A stretch of DNA of 64,000 bases, taken from Algoriphagus locisalis (lineage in GTDB: Bacteria > Bacteroidota > Bacteroidia > Cytophagales > Cyclobacteriaceae). Under the pieces are notes generated by a model. The model worked only from the letters and a program-made list of their open reading frames with translations. It ran no database searches and was not told where the DNA came from. The position numbers and the translations under genes are program-made. Location of the stretch: positions 186,001 through 250,000 of the forward strand of contig NZ_FPBF01000001.1 of the NCBI RefSeq assembly GCF_900116615.1, read 5' to 3'. Of the stretch, positions 44,648-52,988 are shown in pieces (position 1 is the stretch's first letter; each line of letters starts with the position of its first letter).

Positions 44648-45594
44648 TGTTTTCTGTAATAATACCAGTCTACAATAAGAAACGTCATTTATCTCGATCG
44701 ATTGATTCAGTATTAAATCAAAGTTTCCCCAATTTTGAATTGATTCTGGTAGATGATGCTTCTACTGATGGATCGTTTGAATTCATCTCCAACATAAGTG
44801 ATCAAAAGGTATCCGTGTTCAGAAGAAGCTCACCAGGAGCTGGTGGGTATGCTGCTAGGAATTTGGGTATTGAAAAGGCTAAGTATTCATGGGTTTGTTT
44901 TTTGGATGCAGATGATGAGTGGGAGCATGACTACCTTGAATCCATGAGAACCTTGATCGCTGAGAATGGGGATGTGAAGATTTTGTCTGCTGCATGGCGT
45001 ATCAAAAATAAATCTGGTAGCTTAGTGTGTAACATAGCACGCAGGCTACCGCAAAATGAATTGGCCATTTTGAGTTTAGAAGATTTTTTAACGCATTCCA
45101 TCGCCAACGCTGCACCTATTTGCTCATCTGTAGCTGCAGTTCAAAAGGAAGTTTTCGAGAAATCAGGCACTTTTCCAGCAAATCAATGTAACTCGGGGGG
45201 AGACGTAGATACTTGGCTGAGGATCCTTCTGAAAGCCGGGAATTTGGGCTTCTTTAATAAGGTATTAGCAACTTACTTTGTAGATAGTGATAATATGGTG
45301 ACAAAAAATCTGAAGAAATTCGAAATTGGCTGCATCATGAAAACAATCAAGCAATCACTTGAAACTCATCAAACGCAGTTGCCGGAGCATCTTTTAAAAA
45401 AATATTCCAATAAGTACTTATTGGCATTAATAGCCAAAACGATAAGAGCTGACCAGTTTGACGGAAGCTACCTATCCTGGTATTATAAGGAAGTAGATTA
45501 TCACAAATACTTGATTTTTAAAGTATTTAATTTTAGACCACTTCGAATGATTTATAAGTTTTATCTCATTAAAAGAAATCCATTTCATGGCTAA
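44647..45594 (+). CDS. Glycosyltransferase family 2
   Basis: The 315-residue protein from the ATG at 44647 (MFSVIIPVYNKKRHLSRSID) has GT2 motifs LVDDASTDGSFEFI, GYAARNLGIEKAKYSWVCF and LDADDEWEHDYLESM (metal-binding DAD). Three GT2 genes in the operon fit a repeating unit of several sugars. It overlaps the next Wzz gene by 8 bp. Confidence 0.9.
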   Translation: MFSVIIPVYNKKRHLSRSIDSVLNQSFPNFELILVDDASTDGSFEFISNISDQKVSVFRRSSPGAGGYAARNLGIEKAKYSWVCFLDADDEWEHDYLESMRTLIAENGDVKILSAAWRIKNKSGSLVCNIARRLPQNELAILSLEDFLTHSIANAAPICSSVAAVQKEVFEKSGTFPANQCNSGGDVDTWLRILLKAGNLGFFNKVLATYFVDSDNMVTKNLKKFEIGCIMKTIKQSLETHQTQLPEHLLKKYSNKYLLALIAKTIRADQFDGSYLSWYYKEVDYHKYLIFKVFNFRPLRMIYKFYLIKRNPFHG

Positions 45595-46648
45595 TGAATC
45601 CATTGATGTAGCAGAACTTTTACGGCACTTTGTCAAACAAAAGATGCTTTTTGTCAAAAGCTTGGTGTTTTTCATTGCTTTGGGAGTCTTGATAATTATA
45701 GTGACAAGGAACCACTATCAGTCAAGTGTTAAATTCATAGCGCTATCCACTGCCAATTCTGGGGCTACTGGACTTATGCGGCAATTGGGTGGGCTATCAG
45801 GAATTAATTTGGGAGGAATTCAAGGTGGCGAAGATGGTATTTCTCCTATGATGTACCAGGAGGTTATTTACAGTATTCCCTACTTGGCCAAATTGAGCAA
45901 TAGGCCTCTGCGTCAAAGTGAGGGGCAAGATCCGCTCAAAATTGGTGAATTTGTAGCGATCAATAGGCGGACTTCCATTTTATCAAGTATTAAAAAGTAC
46001 ACCATTGGACTGCCTGAAGTTTTTGCTAATAACGGGAGGGAAATATTAGATTTCAGTGAAGGGAGGCAAGACTCTCTGATTTTTGAGAAAAGAGAATTAG
46101 TACCTGTTTTTAATGAATTTAAAAAAATAATTCTTTTGGAAACTGATCCTAACTCTGGAGTAATCACGATGACCATAGAGACAGTCGATCCGGAAGTTTC
46201 TGCTCAGGTAGCTGCCCATGCATTTGACCTGCTTTCTGAGTTTGTTATTGCCCACAAAACTGAGAAGGCGGAGCAAAATCTTAAATTTGTTCAAACTCAA
46301 TTTGAAGAGTCCAAGGAAAATTTTATTGAAACACAGAATACGTTGGCCACTTTTCGCGATCGCAACCAAAACTTGAGCTTTTCTGCGGGAAGAGCAAATG
46401 AAGAGAGGCTTTTGGCAGAATTCAATATCGCCAGTAACTTATACACCAACATGGCAGTGCAATTGGATCAGGCCAAAATCAAAGTCCAAGAAGATATTCC
46501 AGTACTAAGTATCATCAATCCTCCAGTGGTATCTTATCAGAAGACCAAACCAAATATCCCGATGATTTTGGCAATCTGTATATTTATGGGGTTTGCATCA
46601 GGCTTTGTGTGGGCACTCCTGATTTTCTTGAAAAACCACCTATCCTAG
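45587..46648 (+). CDS. Wzz-type chain-length determinant (polysaccharide co-polymerase)
   Basis: The 353-residue inner-membrane protein has an N-terminal helix (SLVFFIALGVLIIIVTRNHY), a large coiled periplasmic domain (including EKAEQNLKFVQTQFEESKEN) and a C-terminal helix (IPMILAICIFMGFASGFVWA) preceded by a Pro-rich stretch. No kinase domain follows, so it is Wzz rather than Wzc. It controls polymer length together with the Wzy gene downstream. Confidence 0.88.
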   Translation: MANESIDVAELLRHFVKQKMLFVKSLVFFIALGVLIIIVTRNHYQSSVKFIALSTANSGATGLMRQLGGLSGINLGGIQGGEDGISPMMYQEVIYSIPYLAKLSNRPLRQSEGQDPLKIGEFVAINRRTSILSSIKKYTIGLPEVFANNGREILDFSEGRQDSLIFEKRELVPVFNEFKKIILLETDPNSGVITMTIETVDPEVSAQVAAHAFDLLSEFVIAHKTEKAEQNLKFVQTQFEESKENFIETQNTLATFRDRNQNLSFSAGRANEERLLAEFNIASNLYTNMAVQLDQAKIKVQEDIPVLSIINPPVVSYQKTKPNIPMILAICIFMGFASGFVWALLIFLKNHLS

Positions 46649-46651
46649 CTC

Positions 46652-47902
46652 TTGATTAGGCAACTATCCATTCAGGATTATCTCTTTTTGTACCTCAGAA
46701 ATATCCTGATTGGGATGACTTTTTTTTATTTGGGGATAGATTGTTTTAATGGCATTCTTTTGCGGCTTGGGATAGGCGTTAGTATATCCCAACTGTACAA
46801 GATGGCAATGCTTATGGGGATGTTAGTCTATTTGCTTAGATCAAATATTGCCTATTTTGGAATTTGCCTAGGGATGATTTTGTTTTTTCTGGTACCACTG
46901 ATGGCCAAATCCTTAAGCACAGGGGACACCATTACGATTGTAGGGAATTTTGGGTACAACCTCAAACTGCTTCTATTTCCTATTTCATTCTTGTTTTTTT
47001 CGAGTTTGCCAAAATATGACTGGGGACAGAACCGAACATATAGAACTTTTGTCTGGGCAAATTTCGGATTGATAATAACCAATATTTTGCTAGGGGTGAT
47101 AGGAGTAGGATACAGTCAGTATAATGGGCCAGATGGCGGAATCGGAGGAAGAGGGTTCTTTTTTGCTGGAAATGAAGTGGCTGGTATTTTTGTGTTATTC
47201 AGTGGCACTTGCTGGTATTTGATTCGGGAACGAGGGTTCACTTTCAAACTGCTCTTTTTTGCTTTTCTGTTGGTTTTGGGAATTTTAAATGCATCAAAGA
47301 CCGCAGTATTGGGGATATTACTGATTATCATGCTGCTAGAGATTAGTTTGAAGTTCCCAAGGAGACTTACTCTGGGAAAACTACTAAAGTATTTAGCGAT
47401 TCCAATTCTCGCGACCAGCATTCCATTTATTTTATATATCGGCATTAAAACTACGGGCCTGATAGAAAGATTCTCGTTTTTCTATCAACGCATGGACCTA
47501 CTCACGTTTATTCTTTCCGGAAGGAATGAAATGGTGGAGGGAGCACTGAGATTCTATCCCAGTGATTATACCCTATGGGATTATCTTTTTGGACTTGGAA
47601 GTTTGGAGTTTTTGGAAATGATGGGAATATACCATGGTGTGGCGCATAGCATAGAAATCGACTTTTTTGATTTGCTATTCATGAATGGTTGGCTGGGACT
47701 TGGCTTAGTGATGGGAGGTTATTTACTTATTTTATTTCGAAGTTTATTCGTTCCAAAAGCTGGGTTAACCGGTCACATGTGGGCGATCAACCTCGTCCTT
47801 TTGTTGATCTCTTTTATGGCAGGCCATATTTTTAATTCAGCCATGCTGGGAATTAGTCTTGGTTTTCTAAATGGACTACCGGTTACTATGAATAAAGCTT
47901 GA
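46652..47902 (+). CDS. Wzy-like O-antigen/EPS polymerase
   Basis: The 416-residue protein has about 11 hydrophobic helices and a conserved large periplasmic loop region (FSGRNEMVEGALRFYPSDYT-like, residues about 285-305: ILSGRNEMVEGALRFYPSDY). The Wzy identity rests on this topology and on lying next to Wzz and Wzx. The start is TTG at 46652, 3 bp after the wzz stop; an ATG at 46715 would remove part of the first helix. The putative periplasmic RNEM segment resembles O-antigen ligase/polymerase (PF04932) proteins. Confidence 0.75.
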   Translation: MIRQLSIQDYLFLYLRNILIGMTFFYLGIDCFNGILLRLGIGVSISQLYKMAMLMGMLVYLLRSNIAYFGICLGMILFFLVPLMAKSLSTGDTITIVGNFGYNLKLLLFPISFLFFSSLPKYDWGQNRTYRTFVWANFGLIITNILLGVIGVGYSQYNGPDGGIGGRGFFFAGNEVAGIFVLFSGTCWYLIRERGFTFKLLFFAFLLVLGILNASKTAVLGILLIIMLLEISLKFPRRLTLGKLLKYLAIPILATSIPFILYIGIKTTGLIERFSFFYQRMDLLTFILSGRNEMVEGALRFYPSDYTLWDYLFGLGSLEFLEMMGIYHGVAHSIEIDFFDLLFMNGWLGLGLVMGGYLLILFRSLFVPKAGLTGHMWAINLVLLLISFMAGHIFNSAMLGISLGFLNGLPVTMNKA

Positions 47903-48960
47903 AAATTTATTTGATTTCAAATATGTACCCAAGTACTAAAAGTCCATCTTACGGGGTTTTTGTATCCAATTTCTCAGAATCTTTTCAAGATGGCGAAAAT
48001 CAAATTGTCCTCAGTTCTCTGATCAAAGGTAGGAAAAAAGGTATAGGTAGGATCTTGTCTTACTGTTGGTTCTTTCTTGATGTTTTTTGGAAGTCAAACT
48101 TCATGAAATACGATTTGATCTATGTGCATTATATCCAGCATAGCCTACTTCCTTTACGTTTTTGGTGGAATAGAGCTAATCGTAAATTAGTTTTAAATGC
48201 GCACGGTACGGATATTATGGATACTGGTAGAGCTGCCACCTTGCTCAGGAAATTGAATAGGAGGTTGATTCAGCATGCCAATCTTGTGGTAGTGCCATCA
48301 TCTTTTTTCGTGCCCAAACTCGAACGAATGGGTGTAAATCCATGTACCATTTTTGTGTCGCCTTCTGGAGGAATAGACCCTATGAATTTTTATCATGGAA
48401 AAGGTAGTGAGCTCCGATTAGTGATAGGATACCTAGGCAGGCTAGATCCTGGAAAAGGACTATCTACATTAATAGACTCTTTCGAGTTAGTGTCGAAGGA
48501 GCTTCAACTCAAGCTGGAAATAATTGGTACTGGATCCCTTATTTCTGCACTTCAGTATCAGGTAGAAAATAGTAATCCTAGTCCTCAAATTTCTTTTCTT
48601 GGAGTTTTGAGTCAGCAGGAAATAGGAGAGAGATTGAGAGGATGGGATTTGTTGATTTTTCCATCTGAATTGCCAGAAAGCTTAGGTTTGGTAGGCTTGG
48701 AAGCCATGGCTTGCGGAGTTCCGGTAATAGGAAGCGAGCAAGGTGGGATCTTGACTTATTTAGAAAATGGAAAGAATGGGTTTACCTTTGAAGCTGGAAA
48801 CACGGTTCAACTTGCAGATGCTATTTTTGATTTCTATCAGTTACAACCTGCGAAAAGAGAGCACATGTCATACATGGCACTCCAGACTGCTGAAAAATAC
48901 ATGAAACAAAAAGTCATATCTAGACTAAATGAACAACTCAATTGCCTGTTTAATGCCTGA
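47899..48960 (+). CDS. Glycosyltransferase family 4 (group 1)
   Basis: The 353-residue GT-B enzyme starts at TTG 47899 (MKIYLISNMYPSTKSPSYGV). GT4 features are IGYLGRLDPGKGLSTLIDSF, EIIGTGSLISAL, and the retaining E-x7-E motif (PESLGLVGLEAMACGVPVIG). The HAHGTD-type loop is visible (VLNAHGTDIMDTG). The next gene starts before its stop, so translation is coupled. Confidence 0.92.
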   Translation: MKIYLISNMYPSTKSPSYGVFVSNFSESFQDGENQIVLSSLIKGRKKGIGRILSYCWFFLDVFWKSNFMKYDLIYVHYIQHSLLPLRFWWNRANRKLVLNAHGTDIMDTGRAATLLRKLNRRLIQHANLVVVPSSFFVPKLERMGVNPCTIFVSPSGGIDPMNFYHGKGSELRLVIGYLGRLDPGKGLSTLIDSFELVSKELQLKLEIIGTGSLISALQYQVENSNPSPQISFLGVLSQQEIGERLRGWDLLIFPSELPESLGLVGLEAMACGVPVIGSEQGGILTYLENGKNGFTFEAGNTVQLADAIFDFYQLQPAKREHMSYMALQTAEKYMKQKVISRLNEQLNCLFNA

Positions 48961-49651
48961 TTTTAGGATAATTAACGGAATTAAAATTTATGGATTTCAA
49001 TCAAAAAGTGAATTGATTGAATTTGCCACACATCAGAATAAACTTCTGGTAGCCGTCAATGCCGAGAAAATATATAATGCAGATCCTGAACTTAAAGAAG
49101 TAATAAACCAAAACATAGGATACCCTGATGGAGTAGGAGCCGTATGGGCTTTGAATCAAAAAGGGATATCGAATGTCACGAAAATCCCCGGTGTGGAACT
49201 TTGGTTGGAGTTTATCAGGGTGTTTCACCCTACAAAATCATTCTACTTTATAGGGGCCAGAGAAGACGTTATACAAGGCACGATTAAAAAGCTTAAGGAG
49301 GAATTCCCCGGTATAAAGTTAGCAGGACATAGAAATGGTTATATAAAACCAGAAGAGAAAGTAACACTGCTCAAAGATGTGAAAGAAAAACAACCTGATT
49401 TTGTGTTTGTGGCAATGGGGAGCCCTGCTCAGGAACGCTTAATGACTGACATGCTACAGGTTAATAAAGGCGTGTATCTGGGTTTGGGTGGCAGCTTTGA
49501 CATCTACTCAGGTAAAACCAAAAGAGCTCCAAGTGTATTTATCGACTTAAAGCTAGAGTGGTTCTACAGATTGATCACGGAACCGAAAAGAGCCTATCGT
49601 CAAGTCAAGCTTCTCAATTTTACTTGGAAAATGATCAATAAGAAATATTAA
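48953..49651 (+). CDS. WecG/TagA/CpsF-family glycosyltransferase (GT26)
   Basis: The product is about 232 residues from the ATG at 48953 (MPDFRIINGIKIYGFQSKSE); an ATG at 48929 would add 8 residues. Family motifs: AVNAEKIYNADPELKE, NIGYPDGVGAVWAL, VFVAMGSPAQERLMTDM and GLGGSFDIYSGKTKRAP. GT26 enzymes add the second sugar (ManNAcA or ManNAc type) to a lipid-linked primer. Its stop shares the TTAA palindrome with the oppositely oriented beta-helix gene. Confidence 0.93.
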   Translation: MPDFRIINGIKIYGFQSKSELIEFATHQNKLLVAVNAEKIYNADPELKEVINQNIGYPDGVGAVWALNQKGISNVTKIPGVELWLEFIRVFHPTKSFYFIGAREDVIQGTIKKLKEEFPGIKLAGHRNGYIKPEEKVTLLKDVKEKQPDFVFVAMGSPAQERLMTDMLQVNKGVYLGLGGSFDIYSGKTKRAPSVFIDLKLEWFYRLITEPKRAYRQVKLLNFTWKMINKKY

Positions 49652-50985
49652 AACATATCAATTCCACTAAAAGATGAATGCTTTATTTTATTGTTTTTAC
49701 CTTTCTTAGCTTCGCTTTTTATATGGTTTTTGGAAAAGTCGTAAAATCCATAGATTTGGGTTTTCTTTTGCTGATTGTCAAAGCATTCGTTTTTGGAAAA
49801 TGTATTTCCACTCAGGTAGTCTTTGAGAGCGATGGCCCCTCGGGTTGAAAGAGTTAATCCTCGTTGATTTCCATTTATAGCCTTATTTCCAGTAATGGAA
49901 GAATTGCTCATTTGCCGAAACAGGAAGCCGTGTAAACCGCTATTTTCGGCAGTATTGTTCACCAATTCAATATGATTACTCACCTCAGGGAAAGGATGTG
50001 AGGCTGTTTCGATCCCATAACCTATTCCACAACCAATAGCTGTGTTATTAATTAACTTTGTGTCAGATTGTGGAACATGTATGCGGAAACCATAATTACT
50101 ACAATTAATTGCTTTGCTGTTTTCTATAACCCCACCTTTCTTGTACGCTATGGCAAATCCAGACCCAAATCCTTTAGCTGGTGTTTCCCCACCTTTTGCT
50201 GTACATTTTGACACATAGAGGTTATCTACAATAAGATAAAACCCATTATCATTGAACCAGTTTTCTGCATGACATTCCAGGAATTTGATGTCCTTTCCGT
50301 TTGCATAAAAACCTGTTCCTGCATTCACACTTATAGAGTTTTTTGCCTGCGAGCCAAAATCAGTGATGAGAACTCCCCGTGGTCTCCCAGAATTATCATC
50401 TGTAGTAGAAGCATGTGCATTGGTAGAGATTACTTTGTCAATTACATTGTTGGCGTTTTCACCCCTATATCCATAAAAAGCCACCCCATGCCAAGTGTTG
50501 TAGGTATTCACATTTGAAATCCTGGAATTGTGCGTATTGCGAAGGCAAACGCCACCTTTACCGTTTAATTCATTCTTTTTGAATCCCGCATCGACACTTA
50601 GATTTTCGACGGTTACATTCTCATTGATAGAACTGTGAAGCGTAGTTACCAATGCTTGGGCTTTAGTACTTGCCCAATTACCCTTCCCCGGATCTCTGAA
50701 AAAGATACTTTTTTCAAGGTCCTGTCCCTTAAGATTTATATTTGATTGCAGGAAAATCGCATCATTTAATAGATATTTGCCTGCTGGAATGAACATAGTT
50801 CCTCCACCCGATTTGGCTAAACTATCCACTAGCGCGTTTATCACAGATGAATTGTCATATTCTCCAGTGGGATCTGCACCGAAATCTAACACATTTACTG
50901 TCTGAGAAATAGAAGGTATGGAAAGTTTAGAAACTAATAAAAGTACCAGGATAGCCCTAAAAGTATAATTGAAATATATAGTCAT
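49648..50985 (-). CDS. Secreted right-handed parallel beta-helix protein (pectate-lyase-like)
   Basis: The 445-residue protein has a signal peptide (MTIYFNYTFRAILVLLLVSK, cleaved near SIPSISQ) and the start of a Pectate_lyase_3-type domain (VNVLDFGADPTGEYDNSSVI and GGGTMFIPAGKYLLNDAIFL). Repeated beta-helix turns follow (NVIDKVIS, NGFYLIVDNLYVSKCTAKG). It is the only minus-strand gene in the EPS region, overlapping WecG by 4 bp at its end. Such proteins in EPS clusters are often lyases or epimerases that act on the polymer in the periplasm; here this is an inference. Confidence 0.8.
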   Translation of the reverse strand: MTIYFNYTFRAILVLLLVSKLSIPSISQTVNVLDFGADPTGEYDNSSVINALVDSLAKSGGGTMFIPAGKYLLNDAIFLQSNINLKGQDLEKSIFFRDPGKGNWASTKAQALVTTLHSSINENVTVENLSVDAGFKKNELNGKGGVCLRNTHNSRISNVNTYNTWHGVAFYGYRGENANNVIDKVISTNAHASTTDDNSGRPRGVLITDFGSQAKNSISVNAGTGFYANGKDIKFLECHAENWFNDNGFYLIVDNLYVSKCTAKGGETPAKGFGSGFAIAYKKGGVIENSKAINCSNYGFRIHVPQSDTKLINNTAIGCGIGYGIETASHPFPEVSNHIELVNNTAENSGLHGFLFRQMSNSSITGNKAINGNQRGLTLSTRGAIALKDYLSGNTFSKNECFDNQQKKTQIYGFYDFSKNHIKSEAKKGKNNKIKHSSFSGIDMF

Positions 50986-51002
50986 CAGGAGTTCAAATGT
51001 TA

Positions 51003-51033
51003 TCAGATCTCAAAGTACAAATTTGAGATCTGA
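51003..51033. promoter_or_regulatory. Perfect 12-bp dyad at the divergent lyase/wzi promoter region
   Basis: TCAGATCTCAAA-N7-TTTGAGATCTGA is perfectly symmetrical. It lies 18-48 bp upstream of the minus-strand lyase start and covers the preferred TTG start of wzi (51023). It could be an operator for either gene or an RNA hairpin that shields the wzi start. Confidence 0.45.
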
Positions 51034-52729
51034 AAAAATATCCTTTTTCAGGAAAACCTTCCTACTCCTTTTGCTTTGCACGAGCACCAAGTTGGTTATG
51101 GCCCAAACACTAACCTCAGGCATGCCTGTCCTTGAGGAAGCAATTCGTCGCCAACAATTACAGGGAATTTTGACTAGTTCTAATTCCTTTGCCTTAAGAC
51201 CTGTTGAACTATCTCCCTCCAATTGGGATATGCTTTTTGGTAGTATGAACCATTCTGATTCTGTTTTTGGAACTGATAAAACCAGCCAGCGTAAGAATTA
51301 TTTTAGTGTCACGCCATTGAGGCACACAGGCACAGTGAATACTAGAAGACCGTACGGCTGGGGTAATGGCGCAATGGTTCCAAACGTTGGGATGCAAACC
51401 TATACACAGATTGGGTTTTCCCTGAAAGCGTCCATACTCAGAATACAATTTTCCCCCGAATTTATTTGGTCTCAAAATAAATCGTACCATGGATTTGCGG
51501 GGGATTTCTCTCCTGGAGTCAATCGGGCAAGATATAGGTATTGGAGTTTTGGGGATTATCCAGAAAGATTTGGTGACAAACCTACTTCCTTTTTCTGGTG
51601 GGGTCAGTCTAAGGTGACCCTACAGGCCGGAGCATTTGAGGCAGGAGTTTCCACGGAAAATATTTGGTGGGGTCCAGGTCAGTTTAGTGCACTTACTTTT
51701 AGTGGCAATGCTCGCAGTTTTCCTCATTTCACATTGAATACCAGAAGACCGGCTAAGACGTTCTTAGGAAGTTTTGAGGGTCAGCTGATAGTCGGAAGAC
51801 TCGAGGATTCAGGGATTGAGCCTGCACAGAATCAAGGGCTAAATGATAGTTACTTTTTCCCTTTTTCTGGTGATTACAAGTATCTAAATGCCCTTACTAT
51901 CATCTATCAGCCGAAATGGATAAAAGGATTATATTTTGGTGTAGCAAGAACTCACCAGCAGTATAGTGAGAAGAAGGGAGAGAAGATAATTGATTACCTA
52001 CCGGTTTTTGAAGCATTTCAAAAAAGCAAATATGGTTTTGATAAAGACAACGAAGGTCGAGACCAGCAATTGACTTTTTTCGGCAGAATGATGGTTCCAA
52101 AGGCTCAAGCTGAAATATATTTTGAATTGGGCAGAAGAGATCATGCACTTAATTGGAGAGAAGCTATCCTGAATCCCGAACACGCAAGAGCATACCTTAT
52201 AGGATTCCAAAAACTTTTCAACTTTGTAAGTTCAGATAAAATATACCAAGTGCGAGCTGAAGTTCTGAATCAAAGCGAATCCATCAATAGAATAATTAGA
52301 TATGCCGGGCTGGGTGGTGGATATACCTGGCACACCCATGGCCAAGCTCGTGGATTTACCAATTATGGTGAAGCTCTGGGAACAGGACCTGGAGTGGGCT
52401 CTAATGTGCAGACGCTAGAAATATCCCAAATAGATGGACTCAACAAGCGGGGAATACTGATAGAAAGGCTTGAAAACCACAAGGATTTTTACAATCGTGC
52501 ATTCGCTAGAAACCCTGAAAGGCTACCTTGGGTAGATTTTAGCTTGGCTGTACTTTGGGATCAGCAGTGGAATAATCTGATACTAAGTGGCAAAGCCCAG
52601 TTTATAAAAAGTTACAACTACCAATGGGAAAATGAAGGCTTAAGTACAGCGGATTTCCCTGCTGGATATAATCCCCTGGCATTTTACGGCAGCGTCAATT
52701 TAATCTACAGAATTGGCCGAACTAAGTGA
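51023..52729 (+). CDS. wzi: Wzi-like outer-membrane capsule/EPS assembly protein
   Basis: The product is 568 residues from the TTG at 51023 (MRSEKISFFRKTFLLLLLCT, signal cleaved near VMAQ); the frame extends back to a TTG at 50969. Features of the Capsule_assembly_Wzi family: PYGWGNGAMVPNVGMQTYTQ, WWGPGQFSALTFSGNA and the final VNLIYRIGR. Wzi is an outer-membrane barrel lectin that anchors surface polysaccharide. It is the last gene of EPS locus 1 and does not overlap the second operon. Confidence 0.9.
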   Translation: MRSEKISFFRKTFLLLLLCTSTKLVMAQTLTSGMPVLEEAIRRQQLQGILTSSNSFALRPVELSPSNWDMLFGSMNHSDSVFGTDKTSQRKNYFSVTPLRHTGTVNTRRPYGWGNGAMVPNVGMQTYTQIGFSLKASILRIQFSPEFIWSQNKSYHGFAGDFSPGVNRARYRYWSFGDYPERFGDKPTSFFWWGQSKVTLQAGAFEAGVSTENIWWGPGQFSALTFSGNARSFPHFTLNTRRPAKTFLGSFEGQLIVGRLEDSGIEPAQNQGLNDSYFFPFSGDYKYLNALTIIYQPKWIKGLYFGVARTHQQYSEKKGEKIIDYLPVFEAFQKSKYGFDKDNEGRDQQLTFFGRMMVPKAQAEIYFELGRRDHALNWREAILNPEHARAYLIGFQKLFNFVSSDKIYQVRAEVLNQSESINRIIRYAGLGGGYTWHTHGQARGFTNYGEALGTGPGVGSNVQTLEISQIDGLNKRGILIERLENHKDFYNRAFARNPERLPWVDFSLAVLWDQQWNNLILSGKAQFIKSYNYQWENEGLSTADFPAGYNPLAFYGSVNLIYRIGRTK

Positions 52730-52779
52730 TTTGTTATTTATATCATTCAAATTCTGTTAGATTTGCCCTTTGGTTGAAG

Positions 52780-52798
52780 TGAGTAATTTTAGTACTCA
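52780..52798. promoter_or_regulatory. Dyad TGAGTA-N7-TACTCA, copy 2 (before EPS operon 2)
   Basis: The arms are identical to those at 30632-30650, with spacer ATTTTAG instead of CCTTTGT. It lies about 105 bp upstream of the shared leader element and 190 bp before the next start codon. It is a candidate binding site for the winged-helix regulator encoded at 30669. Confidence 0.5.
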
Positions 52799-52884
52799 TT
52801 TAACACAAGTAAAGTAGATTACAGAGTACTGAGGTTGTTTTTTTTAAGCTGATGATTATCAGTGAATAAGGAGTAAAACAGTGC

Positions 52885-52931
52885 TCATGACTAAAGCTAA
52901 GTTTTGGGACTGACAGGGCGAAGCTGTATAA
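52885..52931 (+). promoter_or_regulatory. Shared EPS leader/promoter element, copy 2
   Basis: It repeats the element at 31212-31257: TTTTGGGACTGACAGGGCGA then AGCTGTATAA, against TTTTGTGACTGAAAGGGCGA then AGCTTTGTATAA. Similarity also extends upstream (TCATGACTA against TCCTGACTA). It is 57 bp before the start codon of the TviB-like gene. Confidence 0.55.
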
Positions 52932-52988
52932 CAAAGAAAGATTGGAAGTCACTAGTTTATAGGATTTCTATTGGAAAGAAACTCAATT

